Source: Microvirga ossetica
GTDB lineage: Bacteria > Pseudomonadota > Alphaproteobacteria > Rhizobiales > Beijerinckiaceae
Direction of reading: 5' to 3'
Assembly: GCF_002741015.1 (NCBI RefSeq)
Contig: NZ_CP016618.1
Location: forward strand, 558,001-622,000
Length of the DNA stretch: 64,000 nt
Shown here piece by piece: positions 60,946 through 64,000 of this stretch (position 1 is its first letter; each line of letters begins with the position of its first letter). A program made the position numbers and the translations under genes. The notes under the pieces are model-generated. The model searched no databases. It was not told where the DNA came from and saw only the letters and a list, made by a program, of their open reading frames with translations.

Positions 60946-61692
60946 TCACGGTTGAGACCGATCCTGTGGCAGGTCAGGGGTGGGTCGCAGCAGACGCCGA
61001 TAAATGTGCAGGATCCGGCCGTAGCATTCGCAGGTCCTCGCTTCGAGACCGGTCCAGTCGGTCACAGTGATGCTGCCGCGGTTCTGCCGGATCAGCCCAG
61101 CGGTCTGGAGGGTTTTGGTCACGGCGCTCACCGTGGAGCGTTGCACCCCCAGCATCTCGGCCAGGAACTCGTGCGTGAGCGGCAGCGTGTCCTGGCCGAG
61201 ATGCAGGTGCAGCATGAGGATCCAGCGGCAGCAGCGCGCTTCCACCGGATGAACGGCATTGCAGGTCAGCAGTTGGAACGTGTGTGCGAGCAGGACCTTG
61301 CCATAGCCGGCAATCAACTGCCGCAGTTTGGGCCGGGCGTTCCTCACCTCCTCGAGGCGATCGACGGGGATGCGCGAGGCGGAGCCGGACATCTGCACGA
61401 CATAGCGGCCAAAGGATTCCCGCGTGGTCGACGCACTCAGCAGGCCCATCACGGCCCCGCGCCCGAACACCCCCACCTCGACGGTCCGACCATCATTCAG
61501 GACATTCACGAGCGAGATTACGGCCCGGTGCGGAAAGTAGGCGTAGTGGATGACGTCACCGGGCTCATAGAGCACCTGTCCACGGGTCAGCGCGACGAGT
61601 TCAAGGTGAGGTGCGAGGAAGGCAAAGTCCTCCGGCGCCACAGCCGCCAGGAGTTGGTTCGTCTGTTCCTCGACTTTCATCGCCTGAGCCAT
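60946..61692 (-). CDS. Crp/Fnr-family transcriptional regulator, right copy
   Basis: The 248-residue product is identical to that of 45150-45896. Since its 200-bp upstream region is also inside the repeat, both copies should be expressed and regulated alike. It may be the original copy: here the neighbouring barrel gene is longer, while the left one is cut by the IS6 element. Confidence 0.92.
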   Translation of the reverse strand: MAQAMKVEEQTNQLLAAVAPEDFAFLAPHLELVALTRGQVLYEPGDVIHYAYFPHRAVISLVNVLNDGRTVEVGVFGRGAVMGLLSASTTRESFGRYVVQMSGSASRIPVDRLEEVRNARPKLRQLIAGYGKVLLAHTFQLLTCNAVHPVEARCCRWILMLHLHLGQDTLPLTHEFLAEMLGVQRSTVSAVTKTLQTAGLIRQNRGSITVTDWTGLEARTCECYGRILHIYRRLLRPTPDLPQDRSQP

Positions 61693-61913
61693 GGCGACAG
61701 TCTCCCATCGCCCAGACCGCGCGTCCGGATGCCAATCATACCAGAACGGTCATGGATCCGACTGACGCAAGGGGTACGGCTCGGGGGAGAGACCATGATG
61801 CATTCCGGACACTGGAGATCATATCCAATGGACGAGATGTCCGAGTGATTGACCGAGAAGCCGCCGATCGGATTGGGGCTGCCAGCTCATTCTTCCCTCG
61901 GGTGATGATTTGC

Positions 61914-63674
61914 TTAGAAAAATTCTGCTTCGAGCTCCATGAGCGCTCTTGCCTTATTTGTGATTGACGCCTCAAGACCGATGGTCTGCGGGAGCATGCG
62001 CTCCGCAAAGAACTGAGCGACAGCAATTTTCCGTCGGTGGAACGGCGTGAATTCCTCGGCAGTCAAGGACTTCGCAGCCATTCTCGTCCACATCCAACCG
62101 AAGGAAACCAGCACAAACAGGCGCAGGTAATCGGTCGCAGCGGCGCCGATCTCTGCGGAGTTGTCCGCGTGCGACAACAAATACTCAGTTGCTCGCTCGA
62201 GCCGGCCGAGAGCCTCGGCCGTTGGCTCGGCGATTGAATTGGCACCTGGGACCGCGGTTTCCAGATCCACTTTCATGCTTGCAAAAAAGCGCGTCGCGAG
62301 CTTGCCACCTTCGATCGGCAGCTTGCGGCCGGCAAGATCCATGGCTTGTACACCGTTGGTGCCTTCGTAGATCTGGGTGATGCGGGCATCGCGGACATAT
62401 TGTTCCATCCCCCACTCCCGGATGTAGCCATGGCCGCCGAAGACTTGCTGGGACAGAACGGCAGTCTCGAAGCCGAAGTCGGTGAAGGCCGCCTTGACCA
62501 CCGGCGTCAGGAGGGCCACGAGCCCATTCGCATCCCGACGAGCCGTCTCCTCTGGGTGACGAGATGCGATATCCATCTGTATGGCGGTCCAGGTCGCCAG
62601 GGCGCGGGCGGCATCGGCGAAGGCACGTCCGGACAGCAGCATCTTGCGCACATCAGGGTGTTCGATGATTGGCACTGGTGCACGCGCACCGTCGAGCGAG
62701 CGACCCTGTAAGCGCTCCCGGGCATACGCGACTGCTTTCTGATTTGCGGCTTCGGAGATGCCAAGACCCTGAATGCCGACAAAAAGCCGCTCGGCGTTCA
62801 TCATGGTGAACATGGCGTTCAGACCGCGCCCGGGCTCTCCGACGAGCCAGCCGGTGGCATCGTCATAGTTCATAACGCAGGTCGGCTGGGCATGGATACC
62901 CATCTTGTGTTCGAGCGATCCGACGGACAGGCTGTTGCGATTCCCAAGGCTGCCGTCATCCTTGACAAGGAATTTCGGCACCAAGAACAGGCTGATACCC
63001 TTCACACCCTTCGGCGCGTCGGGCAAGCGGGCGAGGACCAGATGGATGATGTTGCCGCCAAAATCATGATCGCCGGAGGAAATAAAGATCTTCGTGCTTT
63101 TGATCCTATAGGAACCATCACCAGCCGGTTCAGCCCGTGAGGAAAGGAGGCCGAGATCCGTGCCGGCGGAGGCTTCCGTCAGGGCCATCGCACCAGTCCA
63201 TTCGCCGGAGATCATCTTTGGCAGATACTTGGCCTTCAGCTCGTCGGTGGCGTAATGGGCGATCGCCTCGACAGCGCCGCGAGTGAGACCGGGAAAGAGG
63301 CCGAAGGACATGTTGGCGGAGGAGAGCATTTCATCGAACAGGACTTGCAAGACACGCGGCAGGCCCTGGCCCCCGAACTGCGGGTCGCCGGAGAGGCCAC
63401 CCCAGCCAGCCTCGACGAAGGCTTTGTAGGCTTCGGGAAAGCCTCTCGGAGTTGCAACGAGGCCATGTTCAAGCTTGCACCCCTCCTCATCTCCGGTGCG
63501 GTTCAGGGGCTCCAGGATATCGGCGCAAAACTTGCCGCCCTCCTCGAGAATGCTTACTGCGAGCTCGGCATTAACTTCCTCATAGCCGGGCAATGCCGCC
63601 ATCTGCGCGTCGAAATCGAAAACGTCTGACAGCAGGAAGCGCATGTCGTCGACGGGTGGATTGTACCGTGTCAT
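61914..63674 (-). CDS. Acyl-CoA dehydrogenase with C-terminal extension
   Basis: A 586-residue acyl-CoA dehydrogenase of the long bacterial type. Motifs: MALTEASAGTDLGLLSSRAE (FAD and substrate), KIFISSGDHDF, VFGGHGYIREWGMEQYVRD and RITQIYEGTNGVQAMDLAGR. The extra C-terminal domain (about residues 470-586) is usual for this group. I use the ATG at 63674 (MTRYNPPVDD), the family's standard start. It is co-directional with the FadB/FadJ-type gene to its right, 17 bp away, so the two form a fatty-acid oxidation operon. Unlike the island genes, it lies outside the inverted repeat. Confidence 0.94.
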   Translation of the reverse strand: MTRYNPPVDDMRFLLSDVFDFDAQMAALPGYEEVNAELAVSILEEGGKFCADILEPLNRTGDEEGCKLEHGLVATPRGFPEAYKAFVEAGWGGLSGDPQFGGQGLPRVLQVLFDEMLSSANMSFGLFPGLTRGAVEAIAHYATDELKAKYLPKMISGEWTGAMALTEASAGTDLGLLSSRAEPAGDGSYRIKSTKIFISSGDHDFGGNIIHLVLARLPDAPKGVKGISLFLVPKFLVKDDGSLGNRNSLSVGSLEHKMGIHAQPTCVMNYDDATGWLVGEPGRGLNAMFTMMNAERLFVGIQGLGISEAANQKAVAYARERLQGRSLDGARAPVPIIEHPDVRKMLLSGRAFADAARALATWTAIQMDIASRHPEETARRDANGLVALLTPVVKAAFTDFGFETAVLSQQVFGGHGYIREWGMEQYVRDARITQIYEGTNGVQAMDLAGRKLPIEGGKLATRFFASMKVDLETAVPGANSIAEPTAEALGRLERATEYLLSHADNSAEIGAAATDYLRLFVLVSFGWMWTRMAAKSLTAEEFTPFHRRKIAVAQFFAERMLPQTIGLEASITNKARALMELEAEFF

Positions 63675-63691
63675 GGAATTCACTCTCGGTG

Positions 63692-64000
63692 TCAGTTACG
63701 CAGTGGCTTGCCGGTCGCAAGCATGTGCTTCATGCGTTCGATGGTTGCGGCCGTGCTGAGGAGGTCAAGGAAGGCCTCCTTTTCGAGCGCCGTCACGTCG
63801 TCCTCGCTCAAGGGTCTCAGCGGGTCGGCCGACGCTCCGCCGGTCAAGACACCGATCAAAGCCTCTCCGACCACAAGGTCATGAGCGGTTGCGCGTCCAG
63901 CCAAGGCTTCGCCTTCGAGAATATTGCGGATGGCCGCGGCGCCGGATGGGCCTGAAAGCGCCAGCAGGGGCGGTTGCGGAGCAACATAGTTTTCAGCGAG
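63692..64000 (-). CDS. 3-hydroxyacyl-CoA dehydrogenase (FadB/FadJ type), C-terminal end only
   Basis: The last 102 codons of a gene that enters from the right edge. ATAHDLVVGEALIGVLTGG, LSEDDVTALEKEAFLDLL and the end HMLATGKPLRN match the C-terminus of long hydroxyacyl-CoA dehydrogenase / enoyl-CoA hydratase proteins that pair with the neighbouring acyl-CoA dehydrogenase. The catalytic domains are outside the window. Confidence 0.85.
   Translation of the reverse strand, partial: LAENYVAPQPPLLALSGPSGAAAIRNILEGEALAGRATAHDLVVGEALIGVLTGGASADPLRPLSEDDVTALEKEAFLDLLSTAATIERMKHMLATGKPLRN

Larger units (their letters stand above)
60502..61891. repeat. Right arm of 1390-bp inverted repeat
   Basis: Complement of 44951-46340. 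It ends 22 bases before the stop codon of the acyl-CoA dehydrogenase gene and begins inside the barrel-gene fragment. Confidence 0.95.

Overview
The window looks like a piece of a large, plastic replicon (chromosomal accessory region or megaplasmid) of an alphaproteobacterium of the order Hyphomicrobiales, most like Methylobacteriaceae such as Microvirga. The pointers are an Omp25-type outer-membrane barrel, FixJ-type and HWE-type signalling proteins, a DUF6894 protein, a rhizobial-type citrate synthase and several acyl-CoA catabolic genes. I see no rRNA, tRNA, CRISPR array or replication origin. The taxonomic call is inference from protein style only.

Region 1 (1-25 kb) is a regulatory and envelope region with much gene debris. 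It holds two overlapping RND efflux adaptors, a transglutaminase-like protease, three receiver-domain regulators, an outer-membrane barrel, an alpha/beta hydrolase lipoprotein, a TetR regulator, an HWE sensor kinase divergent from a LysR regulator, two glycine-rich secreted paralogues with a DUF2092 protein, and a citrate synthase / FMN-dependent glutamate synthase pair. Its most striking property is a 44-bp promoter element present six times without gaps (1711, 4544, 8057, 16696, 19198, 24785). Each copy has a palindromic AATATATT core and a LysR-type GAT-N11-ATC box. Each lies upstream of a different gene: efflux adaptors, a citrate synthase relic, the outer-membrane barrel, the sensor kinase, a glycine-rich protein and citrate synthase. 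The only LysR gene in the window starts one base from the box of one copy, and remnants of a LysR gene lie beside at least two others. The sensor kinase begins with about 85 residues copied from citrate synthase.

Region 2 (25-45 kb) carries two catabolic clusters. The first (25.1-32.7 kb) looks like an aromatic meta-cleavage unit: FAD hydroxylase, VOC dioxygenase, FAH-type hydrolase, acyl-CoA synthetase, MDR oxidoreductase and a TetR regulator with a candidate shared operator. The second (33.1-44.9 kb) looks like uptake and beta-oxidation of an unidentified acid: AraC regulator, acyl-CoA ligase, periplasmic binding protein, two acyl-CoA dehydrogenases, two SDRs, a MaoC hydratase, a thiolase and a BKACE enzyme.

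Region 3 (45-64 kb) is a catabolic island bounded by a 1390-bp inverted repeat (44951-46340 and 60502-61891). Each arm carries a Crp/Fnr regulator, a WGR mini-protein and the 3' end of an outer-membrane barrel gene. The left arm ends at an IS6-type element whose left terminal repeat is split by an IS110/IS1111 element. Between the arms are an SDR, a PaaG-like hydratase, a TTT binding protein, a secreted beta-propeller, an AtuA-family protein, a hydratase, a CaiB-type CoA transferase, two cupins and a GntR regulator, plus fragments of etfB, etfA, an AtuA gene and a thiolase. Beyond the right arm lie a long acyl-CoA dehydrogenase and the end of a FadB/FadJ-type gene.
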